Source of the DNA: Phosphitispora fastidiosa | GTDB taxonomy: Bacteria; Bacillota; Thermincolia; Thermincolales; UBA2595 | Assembly: GCF_019008365.1 (NCBI RefSeq) | Contig: NZ_JAHHUL010000006.1 | Location: 1-64,000, forward strand | Length of the DNA: 64,000 nucleotides | Reading direction: 5' to 3' | Part shown: positions 25,151 to 34,503 of the stretch, piece by piece | Layout: each line of letters starts with the position of its first letter | How positions within the stretch are numbered: position 1 is the stretch's first letter | The notes under the pieces: generated by a model | Told to the model about the DNA's origin: nothing | Database searches by the model: none | The model's input: only the letters and a program-made list of their open reading frames with translations | Program-made: the position numbers and the translations under genes

Positions 25151-27034
25151 GTGATTGGAAATTTGCTGGGCAAGAGGTATGAAATTGTGTCCCGTCTCGG
25201 CGGCGGGGGAATGGCGGTGGTTTACAAAGCGAAGGACACTCTGTTAAACCGCCGGGTAACAGTTAAGGTGTTGCGTTCCGAATTCACCAGTGATGATGAG
25301 TTTGTCTCCCGCTTCCGCAGGGAGGCTCAGGCTGTTGCTAAACTATCTCACCCTAATATTGTGAGTGTTTATGATGTCGGCCAGGAAGGTGATACCCACT
25401 ACATAGTAATGGAATATATCGAAGGCCGTAATCTGAAGGAAATCATCAGGGAGCAGGGGAAACTGCCCATAGACCAGGCAGTAGACATAACCAGGCAGAT
25501 CTGTGACGGTCTGCAGGATGCCCATGAAAACGGTATCGTACACCGGGATGTGAAGCCACATAATATCCTGGTTATGGATAACGGCAGGGTAAAGGTTACT
25601 GACTTCGGGATAGCACAGATGATGAGTTCGGTAACTGTAACCGATTCTTCGATGATAGTGGGATCAGTACATTATTTTTCTCCCGAGCAGGCTAAGGGAG
25701 AAACAACCGGGGCTAAATCAGACATTTATTCTCTTGGTGTGGTCCTGTATGAAATGCTTACCGGAAAGGTTCCTTTTGAAGGGGAGACCCCGATAGCGGT
25801 TGCTCTGAAACACATTAAATCCGAACCTTTGCCTCCGGGCAGGCTGAACCCCGGTGTTTCACCTGAACTGGAACGGATAATTCTAAAGGCCATGAACAAA
25901 GATATTACCATGCGCTACCTGAACGCCGGTGATATGGCCAGGGACCTGAAGAGAATTATCAGCGGTGAAACCGGCGGAGAGACCCGGGTGATGGATGCCG
26001 ATGAATTCGCCACCAAAGTTATGAGCGGTCCGGTGGTAATCACAGGTGACAAAAAGGATGATGATGCCAAGAATTTCCGCCGGAAAAAGAAGAAAAGAGT
26101 ACGTCCGTTTGTCACCATACTGGTTGTCGCTCTGCTGGGTCTGCTGGCAGGGGTAGGGTACATTTGGGTCAGTGACTTCATTAATGTACCTGAAGTGGTA
26201 GTTCCAGATGTGGAGAATATCCCCTATGAAGAGGCAGGAGAAAAACTCGATGCCCTGAAACTCGTTGCCAAAACCAGGATGGAATTTGATCCTGAAGTGG
26301 AGTCAGGCTTTGTCATCAGTCAGAACCCGCCGGCAGAGACAAAGGTTAAAGAATACACTCAGGTGGAACTGATTGTAAGTAAAGGCGCGAATTTTATAAC
26401 AGTACCCAATGTAGTGCGCAAAGAAAAAACAGCAGCTGAGATAGAGTTGACCAATGCCGACTTTGAAGTCAGCTTTTCCGAGGAATTTGACGATGAGGCG
26501 GAAGCAGGGACAGTTATTGAACAGACCCCGGCCGGAGATGCCGAAGCCAGAAAGGGAAGCACTGTCAAGCTGGTGATCAGCAAAGGGCCTGAACCAAGAC
26601 CTGCTGCAGTTCCTGACATTACCGGTATTTCCCTGAAGGAAGCTCAGGCCAAACTTGCAGAAGCAAAGTTAACCCTGAGTCCTGATATTGACCAGAAGGA
26701 AAGCAAGGAATATATTTCCGGATATGTCATCACGCAGGACCCTCAGCCCGGGACTGAGGTCCAGGAGGGCGATGCCGTGAAAATAGTATTAAGTACGGGA
26801 CCGGGACCCAAGGAGAAGACAGTCCGGGTTGAAGGAGCAATGCCAACTGACGGCTTAACTCACCAACTGAAAATTGTTGTTTCAGATGTGGTGGGTGAAC
26901 GGGTGGCTTATGGACCTGTAGAATATAACTCCGGGGAACCGTTTTCCCAGCTGGTGGCTTATTACGAGAGAGGCACTATCAGGGTATTTATTGATGATTT
27001 CCAGGCGCCATACGAGGAACTTCCGGTAAATTAG
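25151..27034 (+). CDS. pknB: PASTA-domain Ser/Thr protein kinase
   Basis: A 627-aa PknB/PrkC kinase. Kinase domain (residues 8-270): glycine loop LGGGGMAVVYKA, Lys in VKVLRSEF (the usual A-x-K is V-x-K), HRDVKPHN, DFG in VTDFGIAQ, activation loop with VTDSSMIVGSVHYFSPEQ. A basic stretch (RRKKKKRVRP) precedes a single transmembrane helix at ~320-340, then three PASTA repeats (about 345-410, 412-480, 485-555) that bind muropeptides outside the cell, and a ~70-residue C-terminal beta domain. GTG 25151 sits 5-6 nt after GAGGTGA; the in-frame GTG 25142 has no ribosome site. Confidence 0.93.
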   Translation: MIGNLLGKRYEIVSRLGGGGMAVVYKAKDTLLNRRVTVKVLRSEFTSDDEFVSRFRREAQAVAKLSHPNIVSVYDVGQEGDTHYIVMEYIEGRNLKEIIREQGKLPIDQAVDITRQICDGLQDAHENGIVHRDVKPHNILVMDNGRVKVTDFGIAQMMSSVTVTDSSMIVGSVHYFSPEQAKGETTGAKSDIYSLGVVLYEMLTGKVPFEGETPIAVALKHIKSEPLPPGRLNPGVSPELERIILKAMNKDITMRYLNAGDMARDLKRIISGETGGETRVMDADEFATKVMSGPVVITGDKKDDDAKNFRRKKKKRVRPFVTILVVALLGLLAGVGYIWVSDFINVPEVVVPDVENIPYEEAGEKLDALKLVAKTRMEFDPEVESGFVISQNPPAETKVKEYTQVELIVSKGANFITVPNVVRKEKTAAEIELTNADFEVSFSEEFDDEAEAGTVIEQTPAGDAEARKGSTVKLVISKGPEPRPAAVPDITGISLKEAQAKLAEAKLTLSPDIDQKESKEYISGYVITQDPQPGTEVQEGDAVKIVLSTGPGPKEKTVRVEGAMPTDGLTHQLKIVVSDVVGERVAYGPVEYNSGEPFSQLVAYYERGTIRVFIDDFQAPYEELPVN

Positions 27035-27046
27035 AAGGAGGACTTT

Positions 27047-27922
27047 ATGCAGCAGGGCACTGTAGTCAGGGCGTATAGCGGGTTTTACTATGTTGAAATC
27101 GACAAAGAGGTCTGGGAATGCCGCTTAAGGGGCAAGTTCAGGCTGTCAAAGCAAACTGTGCTTCCCGGAGACCGGGTAAAGGTCCGGGAGGGGGGCAAAA
27201 AAACCGGGGTGATTGAAGAAATCCTGCCCCGGACCACTGTTTTGGACCGGCCCCAGGTTGCCAATGTGGACCAGGTGGTGATAGTAATGGCCTGTGCTGA
27301 CCCGGACCCCCAGACTGATTTGCTGGACCGCCTGCTAGTGCAGGCTGAAGCTGCCGGGCTGCTTCCCATAATCTGTTTTAACAAAACAGACCTGGTTGAC
27401 ATTGAGACCACTGCTTCACTGGTTAAAATATATATTGATGCCGGATATAAGGTGCTGCCTGCCAGTGCGAAGACACAAGAGGGGATTACAGAATTAAGGG
27501 ATTGCCTCAAAGGCCACCTGACAGTTTTTGCCGGGCCTTCAGGGGCTGGAAAGTCTTCACTGTTAAATGTGGTTCACTCTGGCTTTGGACTGAAAACCGG
27601 CAGGGTAAGCAGAAAAATCGGCCGCGGGCGGCATACTACGCGCTATGCCGAGCTGTTGGAACTTGATCCGGGGTCACTGGTTGTGGACAGCCCGGGGTTC
27701 AGCAGTTTGTATATCCCTGAGATGGACAGGAAGCACCTGGGTGAAATGTTCCCTGAATTCCTGGCATATATAGAGCAGTGCCGGTTTAACGGCTGTCTCC
27801 ACAGGGCTGAGCCGGACTGTGCCGTGAAACAGGCTTTGCACGAGGGTAAAATAAATCCTGAGAGATATCAGCACTACCTGCTTTTCCTGGAGGAGTTGGA
27901 TTCCCGGGAGAAAAGATATTAG
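27047..27922 (+). CDS. rsgA: Ribosome small-subunit GTPase
   Basis: A 291-aa circularly permuted GTPase assisting 30S maturation. OB-fold at residues 1-70, then G4 (NKTD) before G1 (GPSGAGKSSLLN) and G3 (DSPGFSS), the permuted order diagnostic of RsgA/YloQ. The C-terminal zinc site C-x6-C-x-H-x5-C is seen as CRFNGCLHRAEPDC. Start ATG 27047 after AGAAGGAGG. In many Firmicutes it follows prkC as here. Confidence 0.95.
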   Translation: MQQGTVVRAYSGFYYVEIDKEVWECRLRGKFRLSKQTVLPGDRVKVREGGKKTGVIEEILPRTTVLDRPQVANVDQVVIVMACADPDPQTDLLDRLLVQAEAAGLLPIICFNKTDLVDIETTASLVKIYIDAGYKVLPASAKTQEGITELRDCLKGHLTVFAGPSGAGKSSLLNVVHSGFGLKTGRVSRKIGRGRHTTRYAELLELDPGSLVVDSPGFSSLYIPEMDRKHLGEMFPEFLAYIEQCRFNGCLHRAEPDCAVKQALHEGKINPERYQHYLLFLEELDSREKRY

Positions 27923-27955
27923 ATAAAGCTATTAGATAAAGCTATTAGATAAAGA
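27917..27955 (+). repeat. Triple 13-nt tandem repeat spanning the rsgA stop
   Basis: attagataaagct occurs twice perfectly and a third time with the last bases changed; the first copy contains the rsgA TAG stop codon, so each copy repeats the in-frame stop signal. It looks like recent slippage or duplication. Confidence 0.75.
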
Positions 27956-28011
27956 TTCTAGATACGCAGCATTCAGACTTAGACAACATATATATAAGGG
28001 GAGATGTGCAA

Positions 28012-28671
28012 ATGGTGAAACTGGCGCCTTCAATACTGTCTGCGGATTTTGCCTGCCTGGCTGACCAGGTAAGGCTGGTGGAAGAGGCAGGAGTAGATTA
28101 TTTACACATTGATGTGATGGACGGGCATTTTGTGCCTAATATAACCATCGGCCCACTGGTGGTGGAAGCCCTAAGGCCGAAAAGCAGCCTGTTGTTTGAT
28201 GTCCACCTAATGATTGAGGAACCTGACCGGTATATCGAACAGTTTGTCAAAGCGGGGGCTGATCTGATCAGTGTCCATGCAGAAGCCTGTCCCCACCTGC
28301 ACCGGTCGGTACAGAATATTAAATCATATGGCATCAGGACAGCAGTGGCGCTGAACCCAGCCACACCTCTGAATGTAATCGAATATGTCCTGGAAGAGCT
28401 GGATATGGTCCTTCTAATGACAGTGAATCCGGGATTTGGCGGGCAGAAATTTATTTCCGCGGTGATTCCCAAAATAACGGCGCTGCGTGACCGGGTAAAC
28501 AGTCTTGGCCTGCAAACTGAAATTCAGGTAGATGGTGGTGTTGGGCCGGGGAATGCCGGGGAGATAGTAAAGGCTGGGGCCAATGTCCTGGTTGCCGGTT
28601 CCGCGGTTTTCGGTACAGGCGACATTGCGGGAGCGGTGAGGAGCCTGAGGATTGCTGCCGGAGAAAGGTGA
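28012..28671 (+). CDS. rpe: Ribulose-phosphate 3-epimerase
   Basis: A 219-aa TIM-barrel epimerase interconverting ribulose 5-phosphate and xylulose 5-phosphate. Signature HIDVMDGHFVPNITIG supplies metal-binding His/Asp; LMTVNPGFGGQKF and VDGGVGPGNAG form the phosphate and second-Asp region. I use ATG 28012, spaced ~8 nt from AAGGGGAG; GTG 28006 is too near. Confidence 0.95.
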   Translation: MVKLAPSILSADFACLADQVRLVEEAGVDYLHIDVMDGHFVPNITIGPLVVEALRPKSSLLFDVHLMIEEPDRYIEQFVKAGADLISVHAEACPHLHRSVQNIKSYGIRTAVALNPATPLNVIEYVLEELDMVLLMTVNPGFGGQKFISAVIPKITALRDRVNSLGLQTEIQVDGGVGPGNAGEIVKAGANVLVAGSAVFGTGDIAGAVRSLRIAAGER

Positions 28672-28678
28672 TTAGTAT

Positions 28679-29725
28679 ATGAAAAAAGTGGGACTGGTTT
28701 ATGACCCCATTTATCTGGAACATGATACAGGGTCACATCCGGAAAATTTCCGCAGACTGGAATACATCCTGGAAGCCCTTGATGATTATGGGATAAGAGA
28801 CAGGATGGTTGAGATAGGAGCAGAAGAGGCATCTGTTGAGCAGGTGGCCATGTTTCACGGACCTGCATATATAGAGAAGGTGGCTCGTTTTGCCCAACAG
28901 GGTGGGGGGTATCTGGATCCGGATACAGTCGTTTCATCCAAATCATATGAAGCGGCGCTGATGGCTGCCGGAGGAGTTACTGCTGCTGTCGACAGTGTTA
29001 TTGAGGGCACGGTTGATTCGGCCTTTGCTCTGGTGCGTCCTCCGGGGCATCACGCAAAAGCAGATAGGTCGATGGGTTTCTGCCTGTTTAACAATGTTGT
29101 CATCGGGGCTATCCATGCCAGAAAAACATACGGCATAGAACGAATTCTCATAGTGGACTGGGACGTCCACCACGGCAACGGTATAGCTGAGGCTTTCCAT
29201 GGTGACCCGGGTGTCCTTTATTTTTCCACCCACCAACAGGGGATATTTCCCCATACCGGCAGCGCTTCGGACGCCGGTTCCGGCGCCGGGGAAGGCTATA
29301 CGATAAATGTACCGCTTAACAGGTGGACCGGTGATAGCGGCCTGTATATTGCTTTCACCCAGATACTGGAGCCGGTAGCCCGGCAATTTAAGCCACAGCT
29401 GATCATGGTTTCAGCAGGTTTTGATGCTCATTACGCAGACCCCCTGGCGGGCCTGGAAATGACTATCGGCGGATATGCCCGGTTGGCTGAAATAGTTAAG
29501 CGAATAGCTGCTTCGGAATGTGGCGGCAGAATTGTGGCCGCCCTCGAGGGAGGGTATAACCTGGGTGTAGTGGGTCATGCGGTCTCCGCAGTGGTGAATG
29601 TTTTTGGTGAATATGGGGTAAAGGTGGAAGAACCGGGGGGGACGGAACCTCGCTTTGAGAAGCCTGTGATGAGAATACCCATTGATGAGGCCATCAAGAT
29701 ACAAAGGAAGTACTGGAAGCTTTAA
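28679..29725 (+). CDS. HDAC-like deacetylase (acetoin utilisation/AcuC-like family)
   Basis: A 348-aa arginase-deacetylase-fold protein. Zinc and catalytic elements are present: RPPGHHAKADRSMGFCLFNN (tandem His), VDWDVHHGNG (Asp and His ligands), SAGFDAHYADPLAGLEM (second Asp ligand) and EGGYN with the usual GGY. Bacterial relatives deacylate acetyl-lysine, acetylpolyamines or small amides; substrate unknown. It lies 7 nt after rpe, so it may be cotranscribed. Confidence 0.9.
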   Translation: MKKVGLVYDPIYLEHDTGSHPENFRRLEYILEALDDYGIRDRMVEIGAEEASVEQVAMFHGPAYIEKVARFAQQGGGYLDPDTVVSSKSYEAALMAAGGVTAAVDSVIEGTVDSAFALVRPPGHHAKADRSMGFCLFNNVVIGAIHARKTYGIERILIVDWDVHHGNGIAEAFHGDPGVLYFSTHQQGIFPHTGSASDAGSGAGEGYTINVPLNRWTGDSGLYIAFTQILEPVARQFKPQLIMVSAGFDAHYADPLAGLEMTIGGYARLAEIVKRIAASECGGRIVAALEGGYNLGVVGHAVSAVVNVFGEYGVKVEEPGGTEPRFEKPVMRIPIDEAIKIQRKYWKL

Positions 29726-29887
29726 TTGAAGACCTGTTCACTTGAAAAAAAAGAACTATATACTCGAAAAAAGAAAAATTGCCATGGATTCTGCAGGAAA
29801 AACCGGAAAAATATCGAAATTTAAAACATCTGAGGGTGTTTTTTTTTGGCTTTCCAGAGGAGTAGGTGACAGATTGGGGAGGGTATA

Positions 29888-32800
29888 GTGAGAAAAATAA
29901 AGAACAGCCTGATATCCATGTTGGCAATACTTGCACTAGTCATTAGTTTGATTCCCGCAGCAGCTGTTACTGCTGCTGAGAAAAGATCCAGCCCGGACGG
30001 GGTTTCCATCCCGGACCGCCGCGCTTACGCTGATGATGAGGTAATTATTAAATTTAAGCCTGGTGCCGACAGTGTTAACATTAGGTCGTTAAAAAGCCGG
30101 GCTGCGGTCAGAACCGTGAAAAAACACTCCCTGACGGGGAGCGAACTTGTAAAAATCACTGATGGTTCCACGGTAGAGGATATTATCGGACAGTTGGAGA
30201 AGGACCCCGATGTCCTTTATGCCCAGCCCAACTACCTCTATTATCCCAGGGAGATAACTGTGGATGACCCCAAGTTCGATAAATTATGGGGCTTGCATAA
30301 TATAGGTCAGGATGTCGCGGGCTATGTCGGGATAGATGATGTAGATATGGATGTCCCTGAGGCCTGGGATCTGACCATGGGAGACCCTGAGATTGTTGTG
30401 GCTGTGATTGACACAGGAGTGGATATTAACCACCCGGATATAGCTGACAATATCTGGACCAACCCCGGGGAAATACCGGGTGACGGGATAGACAACGACA
30501 GTAATGGTTACGTGGATGATATCAATGGCTGGGATTTTTACAATGATGATAATACAGTCTTTGACCCTGCAGATGAGGACTACCATGGTACCCATGTTGC
30601 CGGCACCATGGCTGCTGTGGCCAATAACAGCACCGGGGTTGCCGGGGTAGCTCCAAATGTGAAGATAATGCCCCTGAAGTTTATCGGTTTGGACGGGGGG
30701 ACGACTTCTGACGCCATTGAAGCTATTGAATATGCGACTGCCATGGGTGTCCGAGTGTCCAACAACTCGTGGGGAAGGGGGACGAGTCTGCCTGCCTCTG
30801 GAATTGATCTTGAGCTGCAGAATGCAATTAACAGCTCCGGGCAGGTTTTTGTTGCCGCTGCCGGTAATGGTGATGAGAATAACATCGGGATTAACAATGA
30901 CATAGCCCCCGATTCACCTTCAGGGCTTAACAGTACTAATATTATTGCTGTTGCTGCCATTAACAATGGGGGTGGATTAGCAAGTTTCTCCAATTACGGC
31001 GTCACTAGTGTTGACATTGGCGCACCGGGTGTTGACATTTTAAGCCTGCAGCCGGTTTATTCATCGCCAGACCCTGAAAACGCATATCAGTACCTTAGCG
31101 GCACTTCCATGGCAACTCCCCATGTGGCCGGGGCGGCAGCGCTGGTGTTAAGTGTGAATCCGGACCTGACGCCTGATGAAGTAAATCAGATACTGATGGA
31201 TACAGGAGTTCCCCTCCCTTCACTAACCGGGAAAACGGTCAGTGGGAAATTGGTCAATGCTTATAATGCGGTCTTTGCGGCTGATACCATAGCCCCGGAA
31301 GCGCCGTCAGTTAACCCGGTTGATGATAATGACACAGTTGTTACAGGAACAGCAGAACCAAACAATACGGTTACTGTTTATGATAACGTATATTCCACTG
31401 TGATCAACTCGGCAGCTGCGGCAGGTGACGGAGCTTTTACTGTTTCTGTTGATACCCAGCCATCGGGAAAGGTCCTGAAGATTACCGCTAAGGATAACAG
31501 GGGAAATGAGAGCGCCGGAACCCTGGTTACCGTAACAGATGGAACATCACCTCCGGCACCTGACATTGTAACACTAACAAATGATAGTTATGTGAACATT
31601 ACAAATGTAAACAGCTTTACTTTCAGTGGTACAGAAGATGAAGCGGGGGCAGATGTAAAACTGTACTGCAATGGCAGTCAACTGCTTGGCAGTACGGCTG
31701 CAGCAGGCGGGGCCTGGACCATGATTGTTGACCTGAGCGGCCTGACTGACGGTCCACTGAGTATTACGGCAACGGCATCTGATGCGGCAGGTAATGTGAG
31801 CAGTCCGAGTTCAGCCAAAACCCTGATTAAGGATACGGTTAATCCCACCTTTACGGTCACAACAGCGCCTAACCCGGCGCCGAGCGGAGATGTGACCGTA
31901 ACCGTGGCTGCCAATGAAACCTTGCAGGAAGCGCCTGTGGTGGTAGTTGGTGGCAATACAGTGACAATGGCTCCTACCAGTACGGTAAACGTGTGGGAGG
32001 TTAGCTATCCGATTAGCACAGAAAACGGTATAATTAACATTACCGTTGCCGGCACGGATGCTGCCGGTAATTCCGGGAGCGCCGGCGTCAGCTTTACCGC
32101 AGATACTATTGCGCCTGACAAACCCTATATTACAGCCCCAACCGCCGGCGAATTCGGTTACAACAGCAGTATTACCGTATCCGGATATGCTTATGAACCG
32201 GGAATTGGCATCAATATATATAAAGATAATGAAGTACTCGTTGGCACCGGGACTGTAGAAAGCAGCGTAACCGGCAGCGTCTATCATTTCAGTGTCACAG
32301 CAAACCTGGGGTCAACCGGAACCTTCCTCATTGTGGCAAAGGCTATTGATGGTGCCGGAAATGTTAGCAGCGGGTCAAACACTGTTTCCTACACTGTCAA
32401 TGAGTCCACCGATGGCGGCGGAGGCGGCGGTGGCGGTGGCGGTGCAGTACCTGCTGTTGATGAAGATTCTGTAACAGTGCAGATTGATCCTGATGAACAG
32501 ACATCTGTAGAGTTGGGGGATGATGTTACAGTAGAGATCCCCTCAGGGGCATTTGCCGGAAAGGTTACTCTGGTATTGGCGAAAATCAGAGGATTGGATA
32601 AAGATTATGATAAACTGATTCCTGATGAAGATGAGAACCTGGTCATCGGCAGTGTGATAATAGACATATCAGCCAAAGATGGGGAACAGCCTTCAAAGGG
32701 CATCACTGTTACCCTGAAGTTCGACACCGGTAAAGTCACTGATGTTAACAAACTTGGCGTGTACTATTATAATGAAGCAAAAGGCAAATGGGAATTTATC

Positions 32801-33442
32801 GGCGGTAGAGTCAATGCAGCAGAGGGGACAATCTCAGTTGTGCTTAAACATTTCAGCAAATATGCGGTTATGGAATATAGCAGAACCTTTGCAGATATTA
32901 CCGGTCACTGGGCTAAAGCTGACATTGAGCTGATGGCCGCCAGACATATCGCTGATGGGGTAGATGAAACCCGTTTTGCGCCGGAAGCAGAAATTACCAG
33001 AGCCGAATTTGCGGCACTGCTGGTCAGAAGTCTCGGCTTAGAACAGCTTGAGAGCAGCGGACGATTCCAGGACATTGCTTTCGGTGAATGGCATGCCGGA
33101 TATGTAGAGGCTGCATACAGCGCCGGGATTGTGGCGGGCTTGAGTGACAGCAGCTTTGCTCCGGATGCAAACATTACCAGGGAGCAGATGGCTGTCATGA
33201 TGGCAAGGGCATACAGGTATTCTGCCGGTAGAGAACTGGCTGTAGAAAACCCGGTATCTTTTGCAGATGCCGCCGCCATTTCGGCATGGGCTGTACAGGG
33301 TGTGGACCAAACCGGTTCAGCAGGAATAATTAACGGCATGACAGAAGATACTTTTGCGCCTGGTGAAGAAGCCACCAGGGCACAGGGGATCGTGATGCTC
33401 AAAAGGCTGCTGGAAAAGCTTGAAGTGATTTTGATAAGCTAA
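29888..33442 (+). CDS. Surface subtilisin-like protease with Ig-like and SLH domains
   Basis: A 1184-aa secreted protease, GTG start after GGGGAGGGT. Signal peptide 1-30; propeptide ~45-115 (DEVIIKFKPG, then DVLYAQPNYLYYP) of the fervidolysin type; S8 catalytic domain ~130-470 with Asp in VAVIDTGVDINHPD, His in HGTHVAGTMAA and Ser in SGTSMATPHVAGAAAL. Then about four Ig-like repeats (480-835) with a recurring ITATASDAAGNVS-like strand, a glycine tract (eleven Gly), a ZU5-like domain (GDDVTVEIPSGAFAGKVTLV) and three SLH repeats (FADITGHWAK; FQDIAFGEWH; FADAAAISAW) that hold proteins to secondary cell-wall polymers. Role may be nutrition or S-layer maintenance. Confidence 0.93.
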   Translation: MRKIKNSLISMLAILALVISLIPAAAVTAAEKRSSPDGVSIPDRRAYADDEVIIKFKPGADSVNIRSLKSRAAVRTVKKHSLTGSELVKITDGSTVEDIIGQLEKDPDVLYAQPNYLYYPREITVDDPKFDKLWGLHNIGQDVAGYVGIDDVDMDVPEAWDLTMGDPEIVVAVIDTGVDINHPDIADNIWTNPGEIPGDGIDNDSNGYVDDINGWDFYNDDNTVFDPADEDYHGTHVAGTMAAVANNSTGVAGVAPNVKIMPLKFIGLDGGTTSDAIEAIEYATAMGVRVSNNSWGRGTSLPASGIDLELQNAINSSGQVFVAAAGNGDENNIGINNDIAPDSPSGLNSTNIIAVAAINNGGGLASFSNYGVTSVDIGAPGVDILSLQPVYSSPDPENAYQYLSGTSMATPHVAGAAALVLSVNPDLTPDEVNQILMDTGVPLPSLTGKTVSGKLVNAYNAVFAADTIAPEAPSVNPVDDNDTVVTGTAEPNNTVTVYDNVYSTVINSAAAAGDGAFTVSVDTQPSGKVLKITAKDNRGNESAGTLVTVTDGTSPPAPDIVTLTNDSYVNITNVNSFTFSGTEDEAGADVKLYCNGSQLLGSTAAAGGAWTMIVDLSGLTDGPLSITATASDAAGNVSSPSSAKTLIKDTVNPTFTVTTAPNPAPSGDVTVTVAANETLQEAPVVVVGGNTVTMAPTSTVNVWEVSYPISTENGIINITVAGTDAAGNSGSAGVSFTADTIAPDKPYITAPTAGEFGYNSSITVSGYAYEPGIGINIYKDNEVLVGTGTVESSVTGSVYHFSVTANLGSTGTFLIVAKAIDGAGNVSSGSNTVSYTVNESTDGGGGGGGGGGAVPAVDEDSVTVQIDPDEQTSVELGDDVTVEIPSGAFAGKVTLVLAKIRGLDKDYDKLIPDEDENLVIGSVIIDISAKDGEQPSKGITVTLKFDTGKVTDVNKLGVYYYNEAKGKWEFIGGRVNAAEGTISVVLKHFSKYAVMEYSRTFADITGHWAKADIELMAARHIADGVDETRFAPEAEITRAEFAALLVRSLGLEQLESSGRFQDIAFGEWHAGYVEAAYSAGIVAGLSDSSFAPDANITREQMAVMMARAYRYSAGRELAVENPVSFADAAAISAWAVQGVDQTGSAGIINGMTEDTFAPGEEATRAQGIVMLKRLLEKLEVILIS

Positions 33443-33463
33443 AATCAAACAAATCGTTATCAT

Positions 33464-33493
33464 AGTGGTTGGAATTTTCCAGCCACTTTTTTC
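33464..33493 (+). terminator. Terminator of the subtilase gene
   Basis: 10-bp stem (33464-33473 with 33478-33487, one G-U pair), 4-nt loop, then six T. Confidence 0.75.
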
Positions 33494-33619
33494 ATAATAA
33501 TTCAACCAACATATTCCATTAATTCCGAAAATATGCTATAATTAAATCAGATGCGAACACGTGTTTGCCTGGTGTTTGGAGATTTCCGCTGTGTTATAAT
33601 GAAAATAGGAGGGAGAAGG

Positions 33620-34132
33620 ATGACTGATAGACAACTGCTGGAACTTTTGGTGGACAAAGTAACAGGCCTTGAAACAGGGATGGATAGCATGAAAACAGAT
33701 ATAGGCGGTCTCAAGAGCGAGATGACGGAAGTAAGAAGTGACATAGGCGGTCTCAAGAGCGAGATGACGGAAGTAAGAAGCGACATAGGCGGTCTCAAGA
33801 GCGAGATGACGGAAGTAAGAAGTGACATAGGCGGTCTGAAGACAGAGATGACGGAAGTAAGAAGTGACATAGGCGGTCTCAAGAGCGAGATGACGGAAGT
33901 AAGAAGTGACATAGGCGGCCTGAAGACAGAGATAAGCGGACTAAAGGAAACTGTCAACAGAATAGCAAGAAGGCAGGAGGCAATTTTTGAGCAAACGGCA
34001 GGCCTTCTGGAGTTTCGGATGGAAATGATTTCTTCAGTAAGGGAATTAAAGGAGAATCAGAGATCCATATTTGAAGTGCTGGGGGAGCATGAGGTTCAAA
34101 TCCGAAATTTGAAAAGATGTGTTTGTGAATAA
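33620..34132 (+). CDS. Coiled-coil protein with 14-residue tandem repeats
   Basis: A 170-aa protein. After 26 residues it has five near-identical 14-residue units of the pattern DIGGLK(S/T)EMTEVRS (residues 27-96), then a sixth divergent unit and a further heptad-like region ending in CVCE. The repeats predict a long parallel coiled coil; no enzymatic motif or membrane helix is seen. ATG 33620 lies after GGAGGGAGAAGG and 20 nt after TATAAT (33595-33600, extended -10 TGT). Similar repeat-bearing proteins are scattered in Firmicutes without known function. Confidence 0.8.
   Translation: MTDRQLLELLVDKVTGLETGMDSMKTDIGGLKSEMTEVRSDIGGLKSEMTEVRSDIGGLKSEMTEVRSDIGGLKTEMTEVRSDIGGLKSEMTEVRSDIGGLKTEISGLKETVNRIARRQEAIFEQTAGLLEFRMEMISSVRELKENQRSIFEVLGEHEVQIRNLKRCVCE
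33698..33907 (+). repeat. Five 42-bp tandem repeats
   Basis: Units start at 33698, 33740, 33782, 33824 and 33866 and differ by only one to three bases; a sixth partial unit starts at 33908. Copy-number change would keep the frame (42 = 14 codons), so protein length may vary between strains. Confidence 0.85.
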
Positions 34133-34202
34133 ATAAGTTTACGGAAGAAAGTGGGATTATTTGTACTTGCATGCAAATAACCATTGCTGCCGGGTATTTC
34201 GC

Positions 34203-34231
34203 TTGACACCCTGCCAAAAACTGAATATAAT
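34203..34231 (+). promoter_or_regulatory. Riboflavin operon promoter
   Basis: TTGACA (34203-34208), exactly 17 nt, TATAAT (34226-34231), just upstream of the FMN riboswitch. Confidence 0.85.
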
Positions 34232-34258
34232 TGTTTTTAACGACAAAAATATACAATA

Positions 34259-34383
34259 AACCTTCAGGGACAGGTGAAATTCCGTACCGGCGGTAATTCT
34301 CAACGAGATAGCCCGCGAGCCTTATAGGGTTGACCCGGTGTGATTCCGGGGCCGACAGTTAAAGTCTGGATGGGAGAAGGAAC
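34259..34383 (+). ncRNA. FMN riboswitch (RFN element)
   Basis: Conserved pieces appear in order: P1 5' strand CCTTCAGGGACAGG, GTGAAATTCC, GGCGGTAATTC, GATAGCCCGCGAGC, TTGACCCGGTGTGATTCCGGG, GCCGACAGTTAAAGTCTGGATG and the closing GAGAAGG. These are the six-helix junction hallmarks. It precedes an intrinsic terminator and ribD, so FMN binding would shut off transcription of the operon. Confidence 0.96.
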
Positions 34384-34420
34384 AGTTGCATAATTAATGT
34401 GTTAATGTGCTGCTTATTAA

Positions 34421-34449
34421 CCCTGAAGTGTTTTCCTTCAGGGTTTTTT
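34421..34449 (+). terminator. Riboswitch-controlled terminator
   Basis: 8-bp stem (34421-34428 with 34436-34443) and six T. The 3' arm CCTTCAGGG repeats the 5' strand of riboswitch P1 (34261-34269). Confidence 0.85.
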
Positions 34450-34503
34450 GCCGTAATTTTGCAAATTTAGATACACTATGGGAATGAAAGGAAGAAAAAG
34501 ACC

